This document shows, in pieces, positions 1-5,420 of a DNA stretch of 10,861 nt. Numbering within the stretch: the first letter of the stretch is position 1; each line of letters begins with the position of its first letter. The stretch covers positions 1 through 10,861 of the forward strand of contig CAKPLD010000042.1 in assembly GCA_934167225.1 (NCBI GenBank), written 5' to 3'. This DNA comes from an uncultured Clostridia bacterium. GTDB lineage: Bacteria > Bacillota > Clostridia > TANB77 > CAG-508. The position numbers were made by a program, and so were the translations under genes. The notes below the pieces were generated by a model. It searched no databases. It had not been told where the DNA came from and worked only from the letters and a program-made list of their open reading frames with translations.

Positions 1-74
1 CTCGTTAGCTCAGTTGGTAGAGCGCTCGGCTGTTAACCGATAGGTCGCTGGTTCGAGCCCAGCACGAGGAGCCA
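1..74 (+). tRNA. tRNA-Asn (GUU), 5' end cut by the window edge
   Basis: The cloverleaf is readable. The D-arm carries AGCTCAGTTGGTAGAGC, the anticodon stem-loop is CGGCTGTTAACCG with anticodon GTT, the T-arm carries GGTTCGAGCCC, and the gene ends in an encoded CCA at 72-74 after discriminator G71. The 3' acceptor strand ACGAGGA (64-70) needs TCCTCGT at the 5' side, but the window begins at CTCGT, so the first two bases are missing. Anticodon GUU reads asparagine codons. The gene may be the last of a tRNA cluster, since a terminator follows within 80 bases. Confidence 0.95.
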
Positions 75-150
75 TAAGTGATTTTTGTCGAACCATTTGA
101 AAGTCTTAATATAAAAGAGTTTCAAAATTTAGACAAAATCAAAAAAGAGA

Positions 151-189
151 AAGAAGTTAGTTTGATTCTATAAACTAGCTTCTTTTTTG
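151..189 (+). terminator. Rho-independent terminator after tRNA-Asn
   Basis: A 13-bp stem pairs 151-163 (AAGAAGTTAGTTT) with 172-184 (AAACTAGCTTCTT) through one G-T wobble. The loop is 8 nt, and a T-run follows at 183-188. It would end the tRNA transcript. Confidence 0.85.
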
Positions 190-226
190 TTATAAAAAAC
201 AAAAATCTTTAAGGAATTTATAAGTA

Positions 227-254
227 TTTTATGATGATCCTCGAAATCATAAAA
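227..254. repeat. 9-bp perfect inverted repeat
   Basis: TTTTATGAT (227-235) and ATCATAAAA (246-254) are exact reverse complements around a 10-nt spacer GATCCTCGAA. There is no clean T-tract, so a terminator is doubtful. It lies between the tRNA terminator and the recombinase relic. It could be part of an old attachment site or simply AT-rich palindrome; nothing decides this. Confidence 0.35.
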
Positions 255-291
255 TTCGTTATTTAAATTTATAATTTTTTAAAATTTATTT

Positions 292-690
292 TCCTCATTT
301 TCAAGAGATAGAGTTTATATATTCTTTCAAAAACTTATCTGTCCTAAATGTGGTAAATTAATGCTATGTAAAGGTTCAGGTGGAAGTAAGAAGAAATATA
401 TGTATTATAACTGAGGAGATTGTCATCTCTATTTTAGAGAAGATAAAATCGAAGAGGTTTTATTAACTTTTATTCTTAGTTTAGTAGAATATGATGAAGT
501 AGTTAAAAAATATTTTTATCCGATACTAGCAGAAAAAGAAGATGTAAATATAGAAAATATTGATAAAGAATGAGAGAGATAGATTGTATTATAGTAATAT
601 CGAAAAGGACAAGACTATTGCTGAATTAAAGGAAGAAATAAAATTTAAGGATAAAAAAATCAATAAATTAGAAATAGCTTTAAATAAGGT
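292..690 (+). pseudogene. Large serine recombinase relic (zinc-ribbon and coiled-coil region)
   Basis: The frame reading CTT-ATC-TGT at 334-342 gives IFFQKLICPKCGK, then a Lys/Gly-rich loop, YMYYN-stop-GDCHLYF, and EDKIEEVLL. This is the layout of the recombinase zinc beta-ribbon domain (CxxC, then YxYYxCxxC) followed by the start of the long helical C-terminal part of serine site-specific recombinases. TGA at 412-414 falls where the third zinc cysteine (TGT/TGC) is expected. A second lesion is near 571: removing one T there joins ENIDKE to ERDRLYYSN, a charged coiled coil running to about 690. The catalytic resolvase domain is missing, so this is a dead fragment. The domain assignment is by motif memory and rests mainly on the Cys pattern. 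Confidence 0.6.
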
Positions 691-967
691 AAGTGATATT
701 ATAGCTATAATAAAAAATATGAATTTAAAAAATAAGTTAAGACTTGGAGTATGTATGAGTTCAAGTGCATATACAAAGTTAAATTATAGTAAAGCACATA
801 TACATAGTGTATTTGATAAGAAGTTAAAAGAAATTGATAATGATTATTCAGTAAGCTATGTAAATATGGGAAAGTATCCTACAATTTTATTTGTAATGGT
901 TAAAATAATGGAAATGAATAATAAAGAGCAAAACCAGATTGCGATGTATTTATTTAATAGTATATAA
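560..967 (+). CDS. Hypothetical protein; N-terminal part is recombinase coiled coil
   Basis: This is the longest open frame here (135 codons) and it begins with TTG at 560 without a good ribosome binding site. The first 45 residues are a highly charged coiled coil (EKDKTIAELKEEIKFKDKK) that probably continues the recombinase relic after its frameshift. The remainder (NKLRLGVCMSSSAYTKLNY through QIAMYLFNSI) is of a different character, with a mixed alpha/beta look, and I do not recognise it. A shorter start at ATG 755 with GGAG at 746-749 would give a 70-residue protein MSSSAYTKL. It may be a fusion of recombinase debris to another gene fragment. I would not treat it as functional without homologs of the C-terminal part. 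Confidence 0.4.
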   Translation: MIKNERDRLYYSNIEKDKTIAELKEEIKFKDKKINKLEIALNKVSDIIAIIKNMNLKNKLRLGVCMSSSAYTKLNYSKAHIHSVFDKKLKEIDNDYSVSYVNMGKYPTILFVMVKIMEMNNKEQNQIAMYLFNSI

Positions 968-991
968 ATTTAACAAATTTATAAAAATTAA

Positions 992-1020
992 TTGACAAAT
1001 ACAAACAACTGTTTTATAAT
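992..1020 (+). promoter_or_regulatory. Consensus sigma-A promoter of dinD
   Basis: TTGACA (992-997), a 17-nt spacer and TATAAT (1015-1020) are both exact consensus hexamers. Transcription should begin near 1027, about 36 nt upstream of the likely dinD start. Confidence 0.85.
1003..1014. promoter_or_regulatory. Candidate LexA (SOS) operator in the dinD promoter
   Basis: AAAC-AACT-GTTT is a perfect 4+4 inverted repeat that fills the spacer between the -35 and -10. The Gram-positive LexA box is built on GAAC-N4-GTTC, and this matches with A for G and T for C at the outer positions. Position and gene context (a DNA-damage-inducible gene) support LexA control. The degenerate outer bases leave room for doubt. 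Confidence 0.55.
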
Positions 1021-1062
1021 AACGGCAGAAAAATAAAATATTAAGAAATGGAGATGATACTA

Positions 1063-1884
1063 TTGAACGATATAGATAAAAATAATAAATCATTTGAAGA
1101 TATTAAACATATTGATGAAAATGGTGTTGAATTCTGGTACGCTAGAGAACTTATGCCTATTTTACAATATTCAAATTGGCAGAATTTTGAAAAGATAATT
1201 GATAAGGCTAAAATATCTTGCGAAAATAGTGGTATTAGTGTGTTTGAACATTTTATTGACATCAATAAAACGATCAAAATGCCTAAAGGAGCGGAAAAAA
1301 ACATTTTAGATTATGAATTAACTCGTTATGCTTGTTATTTAATAGCACAAAACGGAGATAGTAGAAAAAAAGTAATTGCACTTGCACAAACTTATTTTGC
1401 CGTTCAAACTAGAAAACAAGAACTGACCGAAAGAGAATACAGTATGCTAACGGAAGACGAAAAAAGATTTTATCAAAGAAATTTAACAAGAAAAGGTAAT
1501 TATTCGCTTAATCAAGCAGCAAAAAATGCTGGTGTTAAAAATTTTGATAAATTTCACAATAGAGGATATAAAGGACTATATAATGGAGAAAATGCTGATG
1601 ATATTGCCAAAAGAAAAGGACTAAGATATAGAGAAGATATTTTGGATAATATGGGAAGTGAAGAACTTGCAGCAAATTTATTTAGAATTACTCAGACTGA
1701 GTCAAGATTAAAGAAAGATAATATAAAAACAGAAAGAGAAGCAAACTCTACTCATTATGAAGTAGTAAAGAAAGTTAGAAAGGCAATTGCAGATATTGGT
1801 GGAACTATGCCAGAAGATTTACCAACTCCTAAAAAAAGTTTAAAACAATTAGAAAAAGAAAAAAATAATAAATTGAAAAAATAG
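1063..1884 (+). CDS. dinD: DNA damage-inducible protein D (DinD)
   Basis: The product closely follows E. coli DinD from end to end. It has FEDIKHIDENGVEFWYARELMP near the N-terminus, then DKAKISCENSG, KTIKMPKGAEK, TRYACYLIAQNGDSRKKVIALAQTYFAVQTRKQEL, GLYNG, MGSEELAANLFRITQTE, and IGGTMPEDLPTPKKS close to the C-terminus. E. coli DinD is SOS-induced and is reported to inhibit RecA-mediated strand exchange; a RecA-modulating role here is inferred from the family. I choose TTG at 1063 because GGAG (1050-1053) lies 9 nt upstream and the product then begins MNDIDKNN, like E. coli MNE. In-frame ATGs at 1048 and 1054 lack a usable ribosome binding site. The length (273 residues) is normal. It stands alone between a consensus promoter and a terminator, and dinD is typically an accessory gene. 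Confidence 0.93.
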   Translation: MNDIDKNNKSFEDIKHIDENGVEFWYARELMPILQYSNWQNFEKIIDKAKISCENSGISVFEHFIDINKTIKMPKGAEKNILDYELTRYACYLIAQNGDSRKKVIALAQTYFAVQTRKQELTEREYSMLTEDEKRFYQRNLTRKGNYSLNQAAKNAGVKNFDKFHNRGYKGLYNGENADDIAKRKGLRYREDILDNMGSEELAANLFRITQTESRLKKDNIKTEREANSTHYEVVKKVRKAIADIGGTMPEDLPTPKKSLKQLEKEKNNKLKK

Positions 1885-1897
1885 AATTAGCTTATGG

Positions 1898-1952
1898 TTG
1901 CAAAAGATGGCAGGTTTATTCATTTTATACCTGCCAAAAGTGGCAATTTTTT
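1898..1952 (+). terminator. Terminator after dinD
   Basis: TGGCAGGT and ACCTGCCA form an 8-bp stem around 1908-1936. This is extended below an internal loop by TTGC (1898-1901) pairing with GCAA (1943-1946), which runs straight into T6 (1947-1952). Confidence 0.75.
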
Positions 1953-2042
1953 ATAGTTGACGAATAAAAAGGAATATAGAAAGTGGAAAAGTTGCCTTTA
2001 CAATGCTTTTAAATTTTATTATAAGAGAATTAATACACTAAA

Positions 2043-2076
2043 TTGGACGAAAGTAAATGAATATGGTTAAATAAAG
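2043..2076 (+). repeat. WTKxNEYG segment, copy 1 (relic)
   Basis: Reading the TGG at about 2044 gives WTKVNEYG followed by TAA. The DNA GGACGAAAGTAAATGAATAT matches GGACGAAAGAAAACGAATAT at 3811-3830 with only two differences. It has no start codon or ribosome binding site of its own and is followed at once by a terminator, so it looks like the decayed 3' end of a gene whose other copy lies near 3810. Confidence 0.45.
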
Positions 2077-2107
2077 ATTCAAATATAAGTTGAGTCTTTA
2101 CTTTTTG
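2072..2107 (+). terminator. Rho-independent terminator in the dinD/macro-PHP gap
   Basis: TAAAGATTCAA (2072-2082) pairs with TTGAGTCTTTA (2090-2100), 11 bp with one G-T wobble and a 7-nt loop, followed by CTTTTTG. It follows the WTKxNEYG relic directly. Confidence 0.75.
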
Positions 2108-2117
2108 TCAGGAAGTA

Positions 2118-2146
2118 TTGTTAAAACAGGCAATTTGTGATATAAA
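2118..2146 (+). promoter_or_regulatory. Promoter upstream of the macro/PHP relic
   Basis: TTGTTA (2118-2123), a 17-nt spacer and TATAAA (2141-2146), preceded by TGA as an extended -10. It points into the truncated macro-domain frame starting at 2167, which has no start codon, so the promoter may have been brought here by a deletion or may be what is left of the original gene's 5' end. Confidence 0.5.
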
Positions 2147-2166
2147 ATATAACAGAAAGAATATAA

Positions 2167-2889
2167 CCACTACCTAATGGAAAGAAAGAGTATAATACAA
2201 TAGTTAATGGCATATCTGTAAAAATTAAAGTAGGGGATATATTTGATGAAAAGGGATTAAAAGTAATACCATTTAATGAACGATATGATACTGAGGTAGA
2301 CGATGTTGTTATTGCTCATAATTCTTTAAATGGAAAGATGATTGATAATCATATAAAAGATATAGAGGAGTTAAAAGCTAAAATTAAATTAGCTAAAACA
2401 GATAACTTACCATTTAAACCTACTTGGAAAAATGGAAAAGAAATATACCCGCTTGGTAGAATTATACCTTATGATGAATGTTTATTACTTGCTTTTTCTC
2501 ATTTTAATGAGAAAAATGAGGCTTACATATTTTACCTGGGAGCTGATAATTCGCCAAAGCCTATGTATAAAGATGTTGCTGATATAATTCATAAAGCAGG
2601 TGGTCTTGTATTTTTAGCCCATCCCTTTGAATATAAGCTCAATGATACAATAGATTTTATTAATGAATTAAGTAAAAATATTAAATTAGATGGAATTGAA
2701 TGTTTTCATCCATCAGCTGAAATAGATAATAGAATAGAGATTCTTATTGAGTATGCAAGAAAGAACAATGTATTTATAAGTGGTGGAAGTGATTTTCATG
2801 GAGATAAGAAGCCTAATAATGAAATTGGAAGAGGTTCTGGAAGTTTAGAAATACCAAAAGAATATATTGAGGAATGGGTAAATTTATAA
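2167..2889 (+). pseudogene. Chimeric relic: macro-type domain fragment joined to PHP phosphoesterase C-terminus
   Basis: One frame is open from 2167 to the TAA at 2887-2889; its first ATG is 2338 (183 residues). Upstream of that ATG the same frame continues with VKIKVGDIF, KVIPFNERYDTEVDD and AHNSLNGKMI, then YPLGRIIPYDECLLLAFSHFNEKNEAY. This resembles the macro-like domain (DUF6430/ThsA-macro type) seen in some bacterial defence proteins. After about 2530 the character changes to a PHP-domain ending: DIIHKAGGLVFLAHPFEYK, LDGIECFHPSA, then ISGGSDFHGDKKP and EIGRG, where His and Asp of the AHP and SDFHG motifs bind metal in this superfamily. The N-terminal half of the PHP domain, including its first HxH motif, is absent, as are the macro domain's start and end. 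I infer a recombination junction near 2530 and no complete enzyme. The 2338 frame could still be expressed. Confidence 0.65.
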
Positions 2890-2904
2890 AAATGGAGTTG
2901 AAGA

Positions 2905-2946
2905 ATGAATTTTAGAAAGATAAATAAAGAAGAATTTGAAAAATGA
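2905..2946 (+). CDS. 13-residue ORF, probable 5' fragment of a lost gene
   Basis: ATG at 2905 has GGAG at 2894-2897, 7 nt upstream, and encodes MNFRKINKEEFEK before TGA. The peptide looks like the first residues of a normal protein (FemAB-type or acetyltransferase-like starts are possible, but this is a guess). It follows the PHP fragment at the spacing of a natural operon neighbour, so PHP end, ribosome binding site and gene start probably arrived as one piece. Its TGA overlaps the next ATG as ATGA, which may couple translation to the downstream gene. Confidence 0.4.
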   Translation: MNFRKINKEEFEK

Positions 2947-3500
2947 ATAATAGTGAAATTGTTGCACAACTTGCTTCTAACTTAATAGAAGCATCAGCGA
3001 GAAATACAGCTAGTTATGTAGCAGATAAAATAAAGGCTAGTAAAGCTAAGAAAAATGATAAAGAGACAATTAATGAACTAGAAGAGATTATACAAAATTT
3101 ATTAAATGATAAAATAGAAATTCAAAGAATTGCTCAAGCATATGAACAGGAATTAATATCTCAAAAAATTACTGAAAAAGATATTGAATATATTACAAAT
3201 AATTTATTACCTATTTTTAGTAAATTTATTCCTCAAGAAAAAGTAGGAGATTTAGAACAAATAAAATCTTTATTATCCGTAGAAACATTTACTATAATGC
3301 AATTATTAGGATTTAACTATAAAAGGGCAATAGGAGAGCCATTAACACTATTAGTACAAAAAATTATAGAGTCAAAAATTCCAGCTGATTCAACTATAAA
3401 TAGTCAATGTGCTTTAGCTATGACTAATATAGCACTAGATAAAGAGGCTACTAAAAGGTATTATAAATTGATTGGTAAAGAGAACATCGAAGATAATTGA
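2943..3500 (+). CDS. Hypothetical helical protein, family not recognised
   Basis: An intact 185-residue frame. The prediction is soluble and almost wholly helical: residues 1-30 are small-residue rich (NLIEASARNTASYVADKI), residues 35-75 are a charged coiled coil (KETINELEEIIQNLLNDKIEIQ), followed by EYITNNLLPIFSKF and a compact C-terminal segment with GFNYKRAIGEPLTLLVQKII and CALAMTNIALDKEATKRYYKL. There is no signal peptide, membrane segment or catalytic motif I can name. The only ribosome binding site is weak (GAAGAA), but its ATG overlaps the stop of the 13-residue ORF, suggesting coupling. Being intact among broken genes, next to a macro-domain fragment and dinD, a defence or mobile-element role is conceivable but unproven. 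Confidence 0.65.
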   Translation: MNNSEIVAQLASNLIEASARNTASYVADKIKASKAKKNDKETINELEEIIQNLLNDKIEIQRIAQAYEQELISQKITEKDIEYITNNLLPIFSKFIPQEKVGDLEQIKSLLSVETFTIMQLLGFNYKRAIGEPLTLLVQKIIESKIPADSTINSQCALAMTNIALDKEATKRYYKLIGKENIEDN

Positions 3501-3526
3501 GTAAATTAAAAAAAAATTGCAAAATT

Positions 3527-3544
3527 ATTTAACTTATGTTAAAT
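3527..3544. repeat. Short palindrome downstream of the 185-residue gene
   Basis: ATTTAAC-TTAT-GTTAAAT is a perfect 7+7 inverted repeat. It lacks a T-tract, so it is more like an operator-type palindrome than a terminator, though it may be chance in AT-rich DNA. Confidence 0.3.
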
Positions 3545-3595
3545 TGTAACTATAGAATCAAACATAAAATAAAGTTATAAATAAGAGCTTGTATT

Positions 3596-3663
3596 TTTCG
3601 CACACGGATGTGCCAATCGAGCGATAAAGAGTAGCAGATAATCAATCATCTGTTATTTTTTTG
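3596..3663 (+). ncRNA. Possible small structured RNA ending in a terminator
   Basis: This stretch is richer in G and C than its surroundings. It shows a perfect hairpin GCACA-CGGA-TGTGC (3600-3613) enclosed by TCGC...GCGA (about 3598-3624), then CAGAT (3635-3639) pairing with ATCTG (3648-3652) and a T-rich run TTATTTTTTT. I do not recognise a riboswitch or known RNA family. It could instead be a leader of the small ORF at 3736 or the end of a longer transcript. Structure is seen; function is inference. Confidence 0.35.
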
Positions 3664-3692
3664 TCTGTTCGCTAGAATTTAACCAAATAATT

Positions 3693-3701
3693 TGATATAA
3701 T
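3693..3701 (+). promoter_or_regulatory. Extended -10 promoter of the small CxxC ORF
   Basis: TGATATAAT is an exact extended -10 (TGN followed by TATAAT). No good -35 is visible 17 nt upstream. A transcript would begin near 3708, 28 nt before the ATG at 3736. Confidence 0.45.
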
Positions 3702-3735
3702 GCCGTAAAGTATGAACTTGAGGAGGAATAACATA

Positions 3736-3804
3736 ATGAAAAAAATTTGCGAAATATGTAACAAGGAAATACATTATAGGTTAGGATATAGAAAAGAAAA
3801 ATAA
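3736..3804 (+). pseudogene. CxxC mini-ORF, probably frameshifted; WTKxNEYG copy 2 follows
   Basis: ATG at 3736 has a full AGGAGG (3721-3726) nine bases upstream and encodes 22 residues beginning MKKICEICNKEIHYR, a CxxC zinc-ribbon-like start. It stops at TAA 3802. In another frame the sequence continues without a stop as KIIKWTKENEYGKKVKEILG and on to FGA-like end at TGA 3879-3881, so the two parts were probably one protein of about 48 residues broken by a one-base change near 3800. Strong translation signals at the start suggest recent decay, or that the 22-residue product is real. The second part repeats the motif at 2043. The family is not recognised. Confidence 0.45.
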
Positions 3805-3876
3805 TAAAGTGGACGAAAGAAAACGAATATGGTAAAAAAGTAAAAGAAATTTTAGGTCAGAAAGGAATATTGGCAT

Positions 3877-3923
3877 TTTGATTATTAAAGGAGCTCTTTT
3901 TAGAGCTCCTTTTAATAATCAAA
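3877..3923. terminator. Long palindromic, probably bidirectional terminator
   Basis: TTTGATTATTAAAGGAGCTCT pairs almost completely with 3902-3923 around a TTTT loop, the only flaw being one bulged T. The GC core is AGGAGCTCT/AGAGCTCCT, with T-runs on both strands. It ends the accessory region and insulates the pyrH operon. From 3924 to 4008 I see no gene, only AT-rich DNA with a weak GGTTT/AAACC pairing. Confidence 0.8.
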
Positions 3924-4008
3924 TATTATAATTTATTAGCGGTTTAGACGTTTTTGGGTAAGAAACCATTATCTAGTAACAATTACCATGATAAAAAACA
4001 AAAAACTA

Positions 4009-4037
4009 TTGTAGTTTCAAAACAATTATGATAAAAT
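4009..4037 (+). promoter_or_regulatory. Promoter of the pyrH operon
   Basis: TTGTAG (4009-4014), a 17-nt spacer and TAAAAT (4032-4037). Transcription would begin near 4044, leaving a short leader of about 28 nt before the pyrH start at 4072. It is the only promoter I can see for the genes through recO. Confidence 0.55.
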
Positions 4038-4071
4038 ACCAAAAGAAATAAAAATGAAAGGAAGAATAAAA

Positions 4072-4782
4072 ATGTCAGAAGCAAAGTATAAACGAGTATT
4101 ACTAAAACTAAGTGGAGAAGCACTAGCAGGGGAAGACAAAACAGGAATAAACATCAAAGTAGTAGGAGAAATATGCGACAAAGTAAAAGAAATAGTAGAA
4201 ATGGGAGTAGAAGTAGCAATAGTAGTAGGCGGAGGAAATTTCTGGAGAGGAAGAAGAAATGGCGAGCAAATGGAAAAAACAACAGCAGACTACATGGGAA
4301 TGTTAGCAACAGCAATGAATGCTTTAGCACTTCAAGATGCAATAGAAGCAAGAGGAATATACACAAGAGTTCAAACTGCAATAGAAATGAGAGAAATTGC
4401 AGAACCATTTATAAAAAGAAAAGCAATAAAACACTTAGGAAGAGGAAGAGTAGTTATATTTGCATGTGGTACAGGAAATCCATTTTTCACAACAGACACA
4501 GGAGCGGCATTAAGAGCAGCAGAAATAGAAGCAGATGCAATATTACTTGGAAAAGCAATAGATGGAGTTTATTCAGCAGATCCAAAAATAGATCCATCAG
4601 CTATAAAATATGACGAAATAACATATCAAGAAGTATTAAACAAAGACCTAAAAGTTATGGACTCAACAGCAACAGCTTTATGTAAAGATAACAACATTCC
4701 ACTAGTAGTGTTTGGAATAGCAGATCCAGAAAACATAGTAAGAGCTGTAAAAGGTGAAAAAGTAGGAACAATTGTAAAATAA
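4072..4782 (+). CDS. pyrH: UMP kinase
   Basis: Phosphorylates UMP to UDP with ATP, a cytosolic step of pyrimidine nucleotide synthesis; bacterial PyrH is a hexamer of the amino-acid-kinase fold. Family motifs in order: RVLLKLSGEAL at the N-terminus, VGGGNFWRG, ADYMGMLATAMNALALQDA, GTGNPFFTTDTGAALRA (nucleotide-binding region), DGVYSADPK and MDSTATALCKDNNIPLVVF. The start is ATG 4072 with AAAGGAAG 7 nt upstream; the in-frame ATG at 4054 has no ribosome binding site and would only add a basic tail. 236 residues is normal. It opens the operon; rpsB and tsf, its common upstream neighbours, are not here and the accessory region takes their place. Certain assignment. Confidence 0.98.
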   Translation: MSEAKYKRVLLKLSGEALAGEDKTGINIKVVGEICDKVKEIVEMGVEVAIVVGGGNFWRGRRNGEQMEKTTADYMGMLATAMNALALQDAIEARGIYTRVQTAIEMREIAEPFIKRKAIKHLGRGRVVIFACGTGNPFFTTDTGAALRAAEIEADAILLGKAIDGVYSADPKIDPSAIKYDEITYQEVLNKDLKVMDSTATALCKDNNIPLVVFGIADPENIVRAVKGEKVGTIVK

Positions 4783-4785
4783 TAA

Positions 4786-4837
4786 GACGGTTTTGGGAGA
4801 CAATTCCCCATTTAAGAACCGTCCCCAAATGGGGAGG
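4786..4837. repeat. REP-like inverted repeat, degraded copy, upstream of frr
   Basis: It shares with the larger copy at 8602-8681 the segment AAGAACCGTCCCCAAATG plus flanking CCCCATTT and GGGGAGG; its left arm is shortened to GACGGTTTTGGGAGACA. Two competing pairings exist: GACGGTT (4786-4792) with AACCGTC (4817-4823), and CCCCATTT (4806-4813) with AAATGGGG (4827-4834). The second would partly cover the purine-rich region GGGGAGGAAGG upstream of frr. Confidence 0.8.
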
Positions 4838-4850
4838 AAGGAAAAATATT

Positions 4851-5399
4851 ATGGATTATAACATTATAAAAGAAAAAATGAATAAATCAATTGATAATTT
4901 AAGAGAAAAATTTGCAGAAGTAAGAGCAGGAAGAGCAAATCCTGCAATATTAAATAAAGTAAAAATAGATTATTATGGAACACCAACACCAATAAATCAG
5001 GTAGCGGGAGTATCAGTTCCAGAGGCAAGAATGATAGTAATTCAACCATGGGATGTATCTGTTTTAAAAGAAATAGAAAAAGCGATTTTAGCATCAGATA
5101 TTGGAATTAATCCTAATAATGATGGAAAGGTAATAAGACTTGCATTTCCAGAGCTAACAGAAGAAAGAAGAAAAGAGTTAGTAAAGGAAATTAAAAAAAT
5201 GGCAGAAGAATGTAAAGTGGCAGTTAGAAATTCAAGAAGAGACGGAATAGACCAAGCAAAAAAAGAGCAAAAAGACGGAGAAATGACAGAAGACGAACTA
5301 AAACAAGCTGAAAACAAAATTCAGGAATTAACAGATAAAGCAATAGCAGAGGTAGATAAGGTATTAGCCAATAAAGAAAATGAAATACTTTCAATATAG
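4851..5399 (+). CDS. frr: Ribosome recycling factor
   Basis: Splits post-termination ribosomes together with EF-G, freeing subunits, mRNA and tRNA. The 182 residues match the usual length and layout: an N-terminal helix with REKFAEVRAGRANPAIL, the small domain II with IDYYGTPTPINQVAGVSVPEAR and IQPWD, then LAFPELTEERRKELVK and the basic AVRNSRRDGID that contacts ribosomal RNA, ending in a long C-terminal helix. The ribosome binding site is AAGGAA (4838-4843) or GGAGG just before it, where a repeat element ends, so translation may respond to that RNA structure. It follows pyrH by 68 nt, the common bacterial pairing. Certain assignment. Confidence 0.98.
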   Translation: MDYNIIKEKMNKSIDNLREKFAEVRAGRANPAILNKVKIDYYGTPTPINQVAGVSVPEARMIVIQPWDVSVLKEIEKAILASDIGINPNNDGKVIRLAFPELTEERRKELVKEIKKMAEECKVAVRNSRRDGIDQAKKEQKDGEMTEDELKQAENKIQELTDKAIAEVDKVLANKENEILSI

Positions 5400-5420
5400 C
5401 TTTAAAAAGGGATGTAATAT

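Noticed and set aside
412..414. Possible TGA recoding (as Trp or selenocysteine) in the recombinase frame
   Set aside because: All Trp codons in neighbouring genes are TGG, the position expects a zinc-binding Cys (one-base change from TGT/TGC), and a frameshift follows in the same frame, so plain decay fits better.
4154..4408. Antisense leucine-rich ORF opposite pyrH (and similar ones opposite frr, ispA, uppS, era)
   Set aside because: Low-complexity Leu/Phe translations are the complement of Lys/Glu/Ile-rich AT codons in real genes on the + strand; no ribosome binding sites or family motifs.
4173..4613. Arg/Asn/Ser-rich + strand ORF inside pyrH
   Set aside because: It is the shifted frame of pyrH, whose own frame has all family motifs; composition is unlike a protein.
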